Part shown: one piece after another, positions 11,655 to 22,401 of the stretch
Numbering within the stretch: position 1 is the first letter of the stretch
How the letters are laid out: every line of letters starts with the position of its first letter
Origin: Coemansia sp. RSA 922
Lineage: Eukaryota; Kickxellomycota; Kickxellomycetes; Kickxellales; Kickxellaceae
Direction: 5' to 3'
Length of the DNA: 64,000 bases
Assembly (NCBI GenBank): GCA_027577415.1
Contig: JANBQS010000001.1
Span: 1 to 64,000, forward strand
Program-made: the position numbers and the translations under genes
Notes under the pieces: model-generated
The model's input: only the letters and a program-made list of their open reading frames with translations
The model's database searches: none
Told to the model about the DNA's origin: nothing

Positions 11655-12785
11655 ATGCAGCCTCAAACACGCAAAATTCTTATAGACACGTTTTACATTG
11701 TCGCTACGCAAATTCTAGCGTACTATGGCATCCGTTATATGCTGTCGAATGCACGCGGGTCAGAAAACCAAGGCCAAAAGGAGCGTGGCAAGGCAGTAGC
11801 AAAGCGTCTCAATCTCAAGGGGCTTCAACTCAACGACTATGAGAACACGATCATGGGCGAGGTAATCTTGCCGGACGATGTCGCAGTGACGTTTGAACAG
11901 ATCGGCGGGCTGGACGACATAATCCAGGATCTTAACGAATCGGTTATCTACCCACTCAACCACCCAGAGCTGTTTACTAGCCCGTCAGGACTCTTGGGGT
12001 CGCCCAAGGGTCTGCTGTTGTACGGGCCGCCGGGTTGTGGCAAAACCATGATGGCTAAGGCTCTGGCGAAAGAGTCTGGGGCGGCGTTTATCAACGTGCA
12101 CCTGTCGACGCTGCAGGACAAGTGGTTTGGTGAGTCTAACCGGCTTATACGAGCGGTGTTCACACTGGCGGAGAAGCTGCAGCCGGCGATTATCTTTATT
12201 GACGAGATCGACGCCTTTCTGCGTACTCGGCAGTCGACGGAGCACGAGGTTAGCGCGACGATGAAGGCTGAGTTTATGACGCTCTGGGATGGGCTCATGT
12301 CGAGCGAGGGCGCGCGCGTTGTTGTTCTGGGCGCTACTAACCGGCCCAACGATATCGATGCAGCTATTTTGCGACGTATGCCTAAGCGCTTTTATGTCGG
12401 TCCGCCGGGTCCCGAGCAGCGCCATCAGATCCTGAGTATTATGCTGAAGAATGCAGAGCTTGAGGAGGGCTTTGACATTGATGCGCTTGTCGGATCGACG
12501 GGCGGCATGACGGGAAGTGACTTGAAGGAGATGTGTCGCAATGCTGCTATCCGGCCTCTGCGCGAGTACATACGCACGAACCCGGTCGAGTTGCAGCGCC
12601 ACAAAGAGCGAGGCGGGGCTGGCGACTCTACTGCACAACTGACGACAGAGGAGACAGAGGGCGTCAAATTGCGCCCGCTGGTTCTGACGGACTTTGAGCT
12701 GACCTCTGTAAATCACGCTCACGCGCTCGGCCAAGCCTACAACTTGGGCGAAGATCTGTTTAGATTGCGCGAGTCTCTTGACTAG
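11655..12785 (+). CDS. MSP1: Msp1/ATAD1-type mitochondrial AAA ATPase
   Basis: 376 aa, one exon. An N-terminal hydrophobic segment (residues ~8-30) would anchor the protein in the mitochondrial outer membrane or peroxisome. The AAA module follows, with Walker A GPPGCGKT (~residue 125), Walker B IIFIDEID, sensor 1 GATNRPNDID, and the arginine-finger region LRRMPKRF. Msp1/ATAD1 extracts mistargeted tail-anchored proteins as a hexamer. Length and order match the family (yeast Msp1 is 362 aa). It converges on the LOG gene with 107 bp between stops. Confidence 0.93.
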   Translation: MQPQTRKILIDTFYIVATQILAYYGIRYMLSNARGSENQGQKERGKAVAKRLNLKGLQLNDYENTIMGEVILPDDVAVTFEQIGGLDDIIQDLNESVIYPLNHPELFTSPSGLLGSPKGLLLYGPPGCGKTMMAKALAKESGAAFINVHLSTLQDKWFGESNRLIRAVFTLAEKLQPAIIFIDEIDAFLRTRQSTEHEVSATMKAEFMTLWDGLMSSEGARVVVLGATNRPNDIDAAILRRMPKRFYVGPPGPEQRHQILSIMLKNAELEEGFDIDALVGSTGGMTGSDLKEMCRNAAIRPLREYIRTNPVELQRHKERGGAGDSTAQLTTEETEGVKLRPLVLTDFELTSVNHAHALGQAYNLGEDLFRLRESLD

Positions 12786-12892
12786 CACCCAAATCATTAA
12801 TGCTGTGTATTCGAATAGACATTGCTTTGGTGGATAACCTCTTGCCACAAAAGAAATCTAAAATAAAAAAAGTGCTTCTAGTAGCACTTTCT

Positions 12893-13495
12893 CTATATCG
12901 GACTAGCGGTGGCCCAAGTCAATCCGTAGCGGGTAGTCGGCACAGTGTACGACTTGATAGCGGCGACGGCCTCTTGGGGCGTATCGCACATAACGATAAT
13001 TTCCTTATTGCCTGGCTTGACGAAGCCAGCTTCGACGGCCTTGTCAATCATATCGCCCAGCGCGTTATAGTAGCCGTTGGTGTTGAGCACGATGATAGGC
13101 TTGGAGTGGATGCACAGCATGGACCAAGTGGCGATCTCGAGCAGTTCTTCCAGGGTGCCAAAGCCGCCAGGCAAGGCAATGAAGGCCGTGGCGTGTTCGT
13201 TCATCAGCTGCTTGCGCTCGTGCATGCTGTCAACGAGTATTGTGCGACCTATTTCGACTGTGCCCTCGTATTTGGTGAGGGAGTGCGGGATAATGCCTAG
13301 TACCGATCCGTTGTTGTCGAACACCCCGCGCGCCACACGACCCATCAGTCCGTGTCCGCCACCGCCATACACTAGGCCATAGCCGGCTTGTACTAACTCG
13401 CGACCTAGGGTGTCGGCAGCTTCGTTGTATACGGGGTTGGTGCTGTCGTGTGAGGCACAAAATACACAGACCAAGTTATCGTTATTATGCGTCAT
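12893..13495 (-). CDS. LOG-family nucleoside-5'-monophosphate phosphoribohydrolase
   Basis: 200 aa, one exon, ATG at 13495-13493. It has the family hallmark PGGFGTLEE, the glycine-rich nucleotide-binding stretch YGGGGHGLMG and the conserved SMHERKQLM, all at the usual positions. Members were once called lysine-decarboxylase-like. The plant LOG enzymes release free cytokinin from its riboside monophosphate; fungal homologues (such as yeast YJL055W) act on nucleotide monophosphates. The substrate here cannot be told from sequence. It is transcribed away from Med18, sharing a 489 bp region. Confidence 0.92.
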   Translation of the reverse strand: MTHNNDNLVCVFCASHDSTNPVYNEAADTLGRELVQAGYGLVYGGGGHGLMGRVARGVFDNNGSVLGIIPHSLTKYEGTVEIGRTILVDSMHERKQLMNEHATAFIALPGGFGTLEELLEIATWSMLCIHSKPIIVLNTNGYYNALGDMIDKAVEAGFVKPGNKEIIVMCDTPQEAVAAIKSYTVPTTRYGLTWATASPI

Positions 13496-13984
13496 TTTTT
13501 TGTTGGAGATGTTAGCAGATAGTTTGGTGGTGTAAGAATAAAAGAAAGAAAATTGCTCCGTATAAATGCCTCAGTGGTAAAGAAAAAGAGCAGGCCTTTT
13601 TATACTGGTTTGAGAAGAGTGCCTGAGAGCGGAGTAGCGAGATTCTCCACTAACTTGGCTGTTGGGTTGCACGCTCCTTCTCTCTTATCGTTGTCCAACG
13701 GAATTCGTTTCCATTGGATCGTCCTCACGATCATGCCCGTGTGCGCTTTATGCACTTTTTTAATTATCCTTCGCCTGACGAAAAATACATTTAGAATGTG
13801 ACCATCATTTTCTGCAACATCGTCCGTGCGCATAGGCATACCCCACAATAATATCTGTTTACCATAGGCGCATGAGGCAGTAAACGGAAATAAGGGCGAT
13901 CACATCGAAACAGCAACTTCTTTTCTACACTTTTTTTTTTTTTTGTATTTACGGAATTATTTGTTGCATTAATTTTATATATAT
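13496..13984. other. Divergent promoter region LOG / Med18
   Basis: 489 bp with no gene. It contains a 14-T run near 13930-13944 and a TATATATATA stretch right before the Med18 ATG. Confidence 0.45.
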
Positions 13985-14674
13985 ATGGCGGCTGGTAAGA
14001 AATACACGGGTGCGGGCATCCCCACACATTACGAGTGCAGCCTTCATGGCCTGCTGTCCAAGAATCACGAGCCGCAGCTCCGAACGCGTCTCGAGGCATT
14101 GTGCGGTGACACGGAGGCAGCACATCGTGAGTTGCACCACGAGATTAGTTGCATCCCATGTATCGAGACACCTATCGGCCCACTGAGACGAGAAGACCAC
14201 GTATTGCGCCTGCGCATTGAACTTGACCCAGAGAACCCAATATGCGAGTCAACCAGCTCCATATGCTTGCTCGGCCACCCGGAGCCTAGGTCTGGACGCG
14301 GCGCCTCGGTCCGGCCTATAATCAACGCGCAGGTACTGTCGGGCAGCGCTAGTGCATCCCAGCTATTGAGCTTGCTGGGGTACAAGTTCAATTCGGAGTT
14401 TGTGCGCAAGGGATACTGGTTCCTGTACAAAAGTTCGCTAAAAGTCGTTGTTAGCCAGATTTATCGGCTGCAGGAACAAGGGAATGTGCAGTCGGTGGTT
14501 CCTGTGGATCCGTCAGGGAATTGGCTCGTGCAGATCGTCTCAGAGGCTATGACCCAGGAACTCGTCCCGAGGGTATGCGATCAGCTGGAAGAGCTCAAGA
14601 GCTTGCTTGAGGACTATGTCGAGTTGGTGGTGGTTGACCATGCCTTTTTGGAAAATAAGATCCCTTACAGTTAG
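13985..14674 (+). CDS. MED18: Mediator subunit 18 (head module)
   Basis: 229 aa, one exon. The opening YECSLHGLL matches the first strand of the Med18 beta-barrel. The later block LLGYKFNSEFVRKGYWF and the C-terminal LVQIVSEAM fit the family, as does the length. Med18 forms the movable jaw of the Mediator head with Med20 and contacts RNA polymerase II. AATAAA-like sequence follows the stop (about 14688). The stop lies 30 bp from the FAN1 stop on the other strand, so the two 3' UTRs almost certainly overlap. Confidence 0.88.
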   Translation: MAAGKKYTGAGIPTHYECSLHGLLSKNHEPQLRTRLEALCGDTEAAHRELHHEISCIPCIETPIGPLRREDHVLRLRIELDPENPICESTSSICLLGHPEPRSGRGASVRPIINAQVLSGSASASQLLSLLGYKFNSEFVRKGYWFLYKSSLKVVVSQIYRLQEQGNVQSVVPVDPSGNWLVQIVSEAMTQELVPRVCDQLEELKSLLEDYVELVVVDHAFLENKIPYS

Positions 14675-14704
14675 GATAATCAGCAGCGAATAAAAAGTCC
14701 AAGT

Positions 14705-17450
14705 TCACTCGTGGTCCCGAGCATCGCCCTCGCGAACCAGACAGACCTCGACACTGAGACCGTTGGTGAGGAGTATGTCGATCCAGTCCCGCTGCGAGTC
14801 GGACAGCTTGTCTTTGGGCCCTTTGACTTCGACAAACATCACTTTTTCTGTGACCGAGTTCCACAAGCATAAGTCTGGAAACCCGCTGCTTTTGGACCTG
14901 TACTCGCGAGCCAACACCTGACATATCGCTGCCAATGCGTGTCCGCCAATATACTACAGTCATTACAAATATGTGTTAGTATCCACCAGAGTCCAGAATG
15001 TTGTTGTTTTTTTTAGATGGATTGGTACTTGCCTTGGCTACAATCAGCAATTGGTCGCAAGTAATGTCCCACGACACACCAACACACTCTGCGCCATACC
15101 CAAAGTCATAGTTGGCCAGGATTATATCTGCAAACTCTCCATCGACAATTTCCTTTAGTCGCTGGTCAATCAGCGTTTGGCGACTAAAATAGAATGACTC
15201 GTTGCCCATGTCCAGCGGTCGAGACTGGTACTCAGTGTCAAGCGTACCAGGCAATGGGTGAAAGATAACGTCCCAGAACAAGAGGCTGAACAGGGACGTA
15301 ACCATAGAGTTTTCAGAATGCAACCCAGCGTAACCGAGGCTTTGGTATCGCCACAACGCCAGTCGCTCGACCGAGCAAGGAACCTCGTCGTTGCCGTCCC
15401 ACAGACTCGGGCCTCGGCGATTCCTGTCGTTGATTCGTACGCCGTATACCGTACGCTCAGGTGCTGACTTCCACTCGAGTGATATGCGCGAGTGCTGATA
15501 CAATTGGTCTTCTGCAAATGACAATTTGGCTTCTAGTGCGCGCATTTGCCGCGATATAGAGTGCAGCGATAGGCGGCCAACATGCTGGTCGTTCAGTGCG
15601 CGAATACATATATCGCGAGCAGTGAGCAGGGCCTGGCGCAAAAGGGCGCTGGCCGTCTGTTTGTCATCGCCCTTGCTGCTCTTTATGCGCTTTGGCCTGA
15701 GGTGGGCGGAGTGTAATAAGATTAAGCGTTCGTACCAGTCGCCACGCTTGCCCAGTCGGTATGCGGTTTGAGCGAGCAATGACTGTAGCACGCATTCCTC
15801 GTCTTCGAATTGCTTGAGATTGGCGGCAAACTTGGCACCACGCTCGACTATCTGAGCCAATGCCGATCCAGGCGTAAACCGCCGCTTCCAGTACTCTATC
15901 GCCACAACTTCATCGCCATCTCCACTATATGTCAAGGACCGACTGTATGCACTTGTCTTCTCGCAGAGAGACTCGATGTGCCGTTCCCACTTATCACGAT
16001 GCTCCAGGAACATCTCCCAACCCTGCTTGTGCTTTTCGGTTTCCTTGACCAGTGCCGATCCAAGCTCGCCCATCTGCGACCCGACTTCCAACAGCGCTCT
16101 GTACTGGATAACATCGTCGCGCGATGCAAACAGATCGTGTGATCGCGTAACATTGTACTTTGGGAAGCGGATCTGACCGATAGTCGCTAGCACTGCTACT
16201 TTCATCGGATTGTCGTCGCCTCTAAATGTCGGTGTGCGGAAGAACACCAGGTGCAATCGCTCAAACAGCTCAACAGTTAGTGGGCTCAGCCGTACTAGGG
16301 GTCCGGTTAGTTTAGTGACTTCACGAACTAGCACGTCTAGCCGCTGTTTCGTCGAGTCCTCGCTCCCGCTGTCTGATGTCTTGCGGAAGAACGAGATAAC
16401 TGTTCGTTGCTTGGCACCCTTTAGGATAGCCGCGCATATTGCTTCTTTGGGCTTGTTTGTTAACTGCTTTATGCCGCGTGTCTTTGCCAGGGCTTTCAGT
16501 TCGGGCAATGTCAGTATCTGTAGCGCTTCTTCGCTGTCGGCAATCTCGGCTTCGGACTGTACGAATGGCTCATGGCTGGATGTGCGTGTACCAAGGCACT
16601 TGCATGATTGCTCAACTACCACGTCTTCGCCGTAGGTATTCAGCGTAGATACTCGAATCCACCCATGTTTACGCATAAAAAGGCGTGTGTAGAGGTAGCG
16701 CGAGTGTCGTTCGAGAGATGTGAAGGCCCGTAGTGTCGCTTGCTCCTGGTCCGAGAACAAATGTGACTCGCCACTGAGCACCGTTTGCAGAACGTTGTCA
16801 AATATGTGCAGATACAAAAGCCGCTCTTTCTGTTTGTCGTCCGTGTCGGGACTTGCTAGCCCATGGTCAGTATTCGGTGTTGTTAGGGGTGTTGCCGGGG
16901 CTGTGTCGTTGGGTTGTGAGGGTGGCGGGCTGCAGATACCGGAGAATTCTACTTCGGTGTTGAGTGGCAATATGGAACTCCGCTCCACTGGCCTGCGACT
17001 CAGTGTGGCTGCAGGACCAGGTGAATGGAGTGACATGGAGCGGGATAAAATTGGCCGTTGTCTTCTGACATGGGGAACTTCAATAGGTGACTCGGTCTCG
17101 CTGTCGCCCAGCACTACGACTACTGCTTCGGCGGCACGGGTAGTAGGAAGTGGAAGTGACGCACTGATGGCGAATACCGAAGTCACTTCGGCTACGTCAC
17201 TATCTGACGATGAGTCTGATAATACAATTGCTTCGTCATATAGCTTCTTCTGTGCGCTACTACAATAACATTGAAACTGGACCCTCGGCCTTTATTTGAT
17301 TAGTACATGCGTAGGTGGGAAAGAGTTGGTACAGGGCAGTAGCCGAGCCACTTATACGTACCGTGTGTGAATTTTGGCTACTTGTCGTAGTGCAGGAGCG
17401 GAGGACCGAGATCCATCACCTTCGTTCCGTTTGCGCTTTGCCTGTGTCAT
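14705..17450 (-). CDS. FAN1: FAN1-type structure-specific nuclease
   Basis: Three exons give about 854 aa: 17450-17362, 17259-15033 and 14953-14705. Exon 1 encodes a basic start (QAKRKR, a likely NLS) and ends at donor GTACGT. The acceptor at 17260 could shift by 3 bp because of a TAGTAG. Exon 2 begins with acidic DSSSDSD, then an SAP-like segment (~residues 283-315, LTLPELKALAKTRGIKQL) and the long TPR-like helical region. The last exon is the VRR-NUC domain, with catalytic GFPDLCLWN and FVEVKGP of the PD-(D/E)XK fold. Intron 2 (14954-15032, 79 bp) has donor GCAAGT, not GT; the join AK|YIGGHALAAICQVLA is in frame and matches the family. FAN1 processes interstrand crosslinks and branched DNA. 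It shares a 551 bp upstream region with the K+ channel gene. Confidence 0.9.
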
Positions 17451-18001
17451 GAACGAATCCTCCGAGGGGGGTAGATATCACAAGCACTGACAAATATGCG
17501 CACTAGTAGTTAGAAAGCAAACAAGAAAAAGATCGAAAATTAGGCACTGTGGGAACCAAAGTCGGGAGTTTTGATGAATAATAAGCTCCACCTGAACAAG
17601 CCATACTGCGACTTTTGGTTTCTAAGGACAATCACACCCCCACTCCTTTTTCCCCCGCGCTCCTTTTTTTTCAGAGCAGTCTTTTTTTTCATAGTGCATG
17701 ACTCGTATCCGATAATGCAGATGGGTCAAAAAAGAGTTGCCAATGCATGACGTGGGAGGATGGAACCAACTCTAGGAACTCACGAGTGCTCGGGCATACG
17801 CCTTTGTTCTCGGGCCTGGTTGTGCAAATGATGACAAGTGTGCCTGACAAAGTGAGCCATGTGTTTATTGAACAGGCATCCCAAATTGATTAAAAAAGAG
17901 CTGTCACTCTTGACTCCACATTTCCCACTTTTTTTTATTTAAATATCTACATCATGTAATTATAGACTATTTTATTTTTTTTGTATTGCATCGATCAAAA
18001 C
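17451..18001. other. Divergent promoter region FAN1 / K+ channel
   Basis: 551 bp without a gene. It holds several T-runs near 17660-17690 and 17930-17980 on the channel side, typical of the upstream regions in this window. Confidence 0.4.
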
Positions 18002-20492
18002 ATGACAGCGCCAGGGCCAACAGACTATCGATACCCAAGGGAGGCGCAGGAACAGGGTGCTCCACTGCCGTTTTCGCGAAACGCCACACAAAACACATCT
18101 CATTCTAGCTCTCAAGAAAAGATTGAAGACTTTTTCCCAGAAAACCTCGATGTAGAGCGCGCATCTCGCAAGGTACAAGTCGCATTTTTTACGTTTTTGC
18201 AAAAAAAAGTCAGTGTATGTTTGAGTGAACTAACATAATTTTTTTTTTTTTTTTTTTTTTTCACTTTAGATCCGGCGGATTCTCTACCGAAAACGAGAGC
18301 AACAAATAGCAAACTGGCCCTATATTAGGCGATACTTGCATATCATGTTTTACGAGCCGTCGTCACTACGAGTAAGTTTCAATATAAAAATCTATATATT
18401 GCAGGTTGTTCATATGGTATTGTTTGCTAATTCGATCTGCGATTGCTCGTTCTCTACATAGGCGCGGATCTACATGGGCTGTTCGACTTTGGTAGTTCTG
18501 TTGTTTCTAATTGTATTCATGCTAGACACGTTTCCGCAGTATCGAGTACGGAGTCACTGGCGCCGCATTGCCGCGAATGTGAATCTAGCTACAGCCTTGT
18601 TCTTTGCTGTCGAATGGATCCTGCGATTCTACTCGTGTCAGCGACCTTACAGATACATTTTCCAGCCGCTCACTGTCATCGATCTCTTGGGAATCGTACC
18701 CGGGTTTATATACTATTCGAACGCCAACCAAAATACCTTTGGTCACGTCAAATGGTTACGCGCGCTGCAGGTGGTTCGAGTATTGCGCGTGTTGCGCCTT
18801 GCAGAGTACTCGGTCGAGCTCTATATCATGGTGCGTACGCTACGCAAGAGTCTGCTTCAGATCATGGTGGTTATGATGATCATTATACTATTTCTGCTCA
18901 CGGCCTGTTTCCTGTTGTTCTATGCCGAGAACGACTCGCTGGACGTCGCCAATGTTCGTTGGCTGCGCAAGAATCACGGCGTAGTCGAGCCCAGTCCCTT
19001 TCAGAACGTATTCTTCTGCTTGTATTGGGGACTAGTCACTGTTACCACGGTCGGATATGGCGATTACACGCCAGTGTCGCCATGGGGTCAAGTCATCGCG
19101 TGCTTTACGATGATAATTGGCGTGTTTACTATTGTGTTTCCGACGTCCATCATTTCGAATACCTTTGCTAACGAGTGGAAGGCCTTTCACCAGGCGCAAA
19201 AATTGCGAGAGCAGCGCATTCTCCATCGAGAGTACGAGCACAAGAAGCACGATCTGACTAGAGTCTGGCAGTATGCCAATCAGGACTACGAGGCGCCCGG
19301 TGGTGACACATTGCGCCCGGCTGGCGAAGCTCAGAGCGAAGTGCAAAGGATAGCTGGCGCCCCACGCACTTACAGTGAGAGGGGGTTGCTCGCAGCTCGT
19401 GCTCAAGCTGGCGATGGCCACGACCATGTACTGCATCTGCCGCACCACCACCACAGGCAACCCCGTACCGAATTGCTCTTTGACGGCGCTGTTGGCGATA
19501 CCGCGTCGAACAGCGACGAAGATATGGCTTACATGCCGCGCTCGACGAAGATGGCACCGTTCGAGTATAATCGCATCATGAATATCACCGAAAAGATCGA
19601 AAAGGATCTTGGCATCCCCGGTATAGGTCTCGGCCAGACCGATACTGGCGGCGAGGTCAACCAGAGTCTAGTGGTGAACGCCATGTATACAAAGCTCTAC
19701 AACGACGCGTACGGTTCTTTGTGTGAGCGCATGCTTCTGCGGCTTGCCGAGCAAAACGGACTTGGTAGCGTGGATGAAGTTGTCCAGTTCTTGCATAGTC
19801 GTCCGAGTGAGGGGCAGGCTGCCAAGGACTGGCCGAGCGAGAAGAAGCTGTCCATGTTGGAGTACAAGCTTTTGTGCTTTGTCTATGAGAAGGCTAGTCT
19901 GCGCCCTGGCACTTTTATTAGCACACACACTGCCACTCACCATACGCCTGATGACGCTCATAGTCGCGTAATGGAGCATGCGCATATGCAGACTTCGTCA
20001 CATTGGCATGGCAAGCACAGGGGGACCTTTCCGACTTTTGACCACAGCCCTGCGTATAGCTCGCCTAACTTGGCTGCTAAAGAGAGTCCCTCAAAGACTA
20101 TGCGGCGACGCCTTAAATCTAAACTCAGCAAGGCTTACGGCAACTTGCCCATGACGCGCGAGACCTCGCATCAATCGGTCCACAGCTACATGGCATCTGC
20201 TATTGCTAAAGAGTCTCCTGAAGCTATGCGGCGGTCTGCTTCGTCTCGTCTCCACTTGGCTCTTGGCCGAGGCCGTCCTAGAGACATTGGTCCTCCGATA
20301 CCTTTGCAAAGGTCAATGTCAGAGGACCTTGTCGATACTCCACCTCAAACACCCATGGTACCTGCCGATTCTAGTCGTGGCCAACACTTGAACTCACCTA
20401 GCTCACCCGCGATTGCAATCAATGTCCTATCGAGTCCTGAGGAACAGTCGTCGTCGTCGTCACCACCATCGCCATCGTCCACTGGCACGTAG
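18002..20492 (+). CDS. Six-TM voltage-gated potassium channel
   Basis: Three exons: 18002-18172, 18270-18371 and 18462-20492, with donors GTACAA and GTAAGT and acceptors TTTAG and ATAG, both phase 0. The product is about 767 aa. S1-S3 are hydrophobic segments from ~residue 97. S4 carries regularly spaced arginines (RVLRVLRL). S5, the pore helix and the selectivity filter TVGYGD (~residues 286-291) follow, then S6 ending in TSIISNTF. The filter is the K+ signature, and the domain order is that of Kv/KCNQ-type channels. The last ~430 residues are cytosolic, with a His-rich patch, Ser-rich blocks and a Ser/Pro tail. Kv channels are uncommon in Dikarya, whose K+ channels are mostly TOK-type, so this supports an early-diverging fungus. 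The cytosolic N-terminus lacks a recognisable T1 domain. Confidence 0.9.
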
Positions 20493-20968
20493 ATCGATTA
20501 AAACATTCATATGATTAGACAACAACTAGGCCGTCAAATAGATATCTTGTATCTGTACAGAAATGTCTTTAAAGTAGTCGAAATAACCAGTGGCTGTATT
20601 ATAAACGGGTATAAGAAAGAAGAAGGAATCTAATAAGACTGGCATGAGCAAGGGTAAGAAAGAACAGCTTGTCTGTTTGATTTCGGCTGATTCAGATATA
20701 ATGTACAGAGCCGAAAAGCTACGAATGAGCTTCAAATAACATGTGCCTTTTTTTATGCCTGAAGAAACAAGTATAATTTTCTGCCAGCACACTATAATTT
20801 AAATATTTATTATATTCATGCTCAACCAAAGGCTAACAGCTACAGCTACTAATCAATAAACTATATTCTCTATCTCCAAAACCAACCTCTTGCTATGTGG
20901 TGCTAACGGTAGTACGCAGGAGGATCGTTTGGATTGCATGGTCCACCACAAAATATGCCTCAATTCTT
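20493..20968. other. AT-rich intergenic region
   Basis: No supported gene. An 88-codon minus-strand frame (20526-20792) lacks an ATG start and looks random. Confidence 0.4.
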
Positions 20969-21292
20969 CTACACAATCATAACATATAGTTCCTTAGTTC
21001 TAGCAAGCATTATATATGATCCAAGTATACTGTTAGCTTCAAAATGATTTTGAGCACTACCATTTATACCTGGGTCAGCCTTGTAGACGCGAAATTCCTT
21101 TACCTTCTCGTCCTCAGTTAATAGGTTACCGAGTTTATCTTTAAGCAATTTGATAAATTCTCCAAACGTCTTGTCTGTTTGAACATTACTCATTGTTATT
21201 GTAGGCTTGAACCACGGTGCTTTAGGTGTAGCAGGCTTGTATTTGCCAGCGCTGCCCCAGACAAATACTTTCAATTCTGGTATTGTATCCAT
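20969..21292 (-). CDS. Small orphan protein (107 aa)
   Basis: ATG at 21292-21290; a TATATAA lies 42-48 bp upstream on the same strand (21334-21340). I do not recognise a family. The order of elements looks compact: a strand (LKVFVWGS), a helix with alternating Leu/Lys (FGEFIKLLKDKLGNLL), a strand (VKEFRVYK) and a final strand (KELYVMIV). This is loosely reminiscent of a ubiquitin-like fold, which is only an impression. No signal peptide. Reasonable codon use and an intact frame support it as real. Confidence 0.5.
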   Translation of the reverse strand: MDTIPELKVFVWGSAGKYKPATPKAPWFKPTITMSNVQTDKTFGEFIKLLKDKLGNLLTEDEKVKEFRVYKADPGINGSAQNHFEANSILGSYIMLARTKELYVMIV

Positions 21293-21741
21293 GTTGCTAT
21301 ATCAAAAATGGTTAGTTTGTCTTCCGTGTGGTGTTATATAAAAGTCCTGCCTGTTAGTGCTAAAAATGAGAGTAAGAGTAAGAGTAAAAGTGAGGGTGAG
21401 ATATTGTCTGTGGTTAAAGATATCGAGAAATAGAGAGGGCGCGGCCGAGCAGCCCAATTATATAGGTCGGCTTAGAGCAGATCCAGCAAGTGAGTGACAA
21501 TATTCTCAGCTGACACATCAGTTGAGCAGCTATGATGCTCTTAGAACAAGTTCGTTCTCTTTTTAGAAAGCTATTTTACAAAGGAAACCCCTCCACTCCA
21601 AGCTCTAGAATGCACAGCTGGAGCTAGCTTTGAACAAAGAAAGTAACAGCAAAGTGCCAAAGATTTTGTAAGAAACCTCAAAGGACAATTGCACCAAAGG
21701 CAACTATAGTAAAAAAGAAAGCGTGACCACCTTTGCCATAT

Positions 21742-22401
21742 TTACTCACGCTGCTCGTCAGGCTTGCCAGGAAGCACGGCAAGATCCAGCACCTTGAACT
21801 CGATCATGGCCAGGAAATCAAACAAAACATCAAAAAATAATGAGGGTCCACTCAAAAAATACATAGCTCGTGTGCGCGCCAACGACCTTGTGGACCTTAC
21901 GACTGATGAAAAAGTAGATCATGGGTGGTATCGACCCAAAGAGCATTAAAAATACCCACTTGCGACGACTCCGGTTAACTGACAGCTCTTTGGTATTGAG
22001 AGTAAACTTCAGCAACAAGACCTTATATGGCGTTATGAGCAGCATGTACGCTATCATCATCACGTCGCGATCATCGCTTGAACTCACGTAAACCCATCCA
22101 CCACAAGTGCTTGTGCGCAGAAACTCTATCCCGAACAAAGCCTTGGCGCGAGTCGGCACCGCGCGCGACAGCAGCACATACCACAGCCCATGGAGCAGCA
22201 GCCGGGATGGGCACATCAGCGCAATCAGCAGCTGGAACACATTGTACCCGTGGTACCTGTCGCCTATCATGGCCGATACTGAGGGAAACCGCTCGTCAGG
22301 TACCCAAAGTGCTCATTCAGCACAATCTTGTGATAGTGCAGGTGCAGTTCAATAACCAGCGCGCCCAAGAACGCGCCTACACCAGCAAGGTTTGTATGAG
22401 C
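21742..22401 (-). pseudogene. PGAP2/FRAG1/DRAM-like membrane protein gene with two frameshifts
   Basis: The minus strand encodes a polytopic membrane protein resembling the Frag1/DRAM/Sfk1 (PGAP2) family, which acts in GPI-anchor lipid remodelling. Three collinear pieces lie in different frames: 22401-~22300 (GAFLGALVIELHLHYHKIVL), ~22302-~21838 (FPSVSAMIGDRYHGYN, then FLMLFGSIPPMIYFF and GAHTSYVFFEWTLII) and ~21831-21742 (DFLAMIEFKVLDLAVLPG). The first shift lies near 22299-22304, where one base appears missing. The second lies in a six-T tract at 21837-21832, where one extra base breaks the frame. A GTGAGT donor at 21749-21744 hints at a further 3' exon. The 5' exon is not identified. Either it is a young pseudogene or the shifts are sequence errors. 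Confidence 0.55.

Noticed and set aside
11985..12848. 287-codon minus-strand frame over Msp1
   Set aside because: Antisense to a well-supported AAA ATPase.
20526..20792. 88-codon minus-strand frame
   Set aside because: No ATG start, AT-rich composition and no recognisable protein character.
22291..22310. A tiny intron explaining the first PGAP2-like frameshift
   Set aside because: The only GT...AG pair there would be about 25 bp or less and gives the wrong frame.
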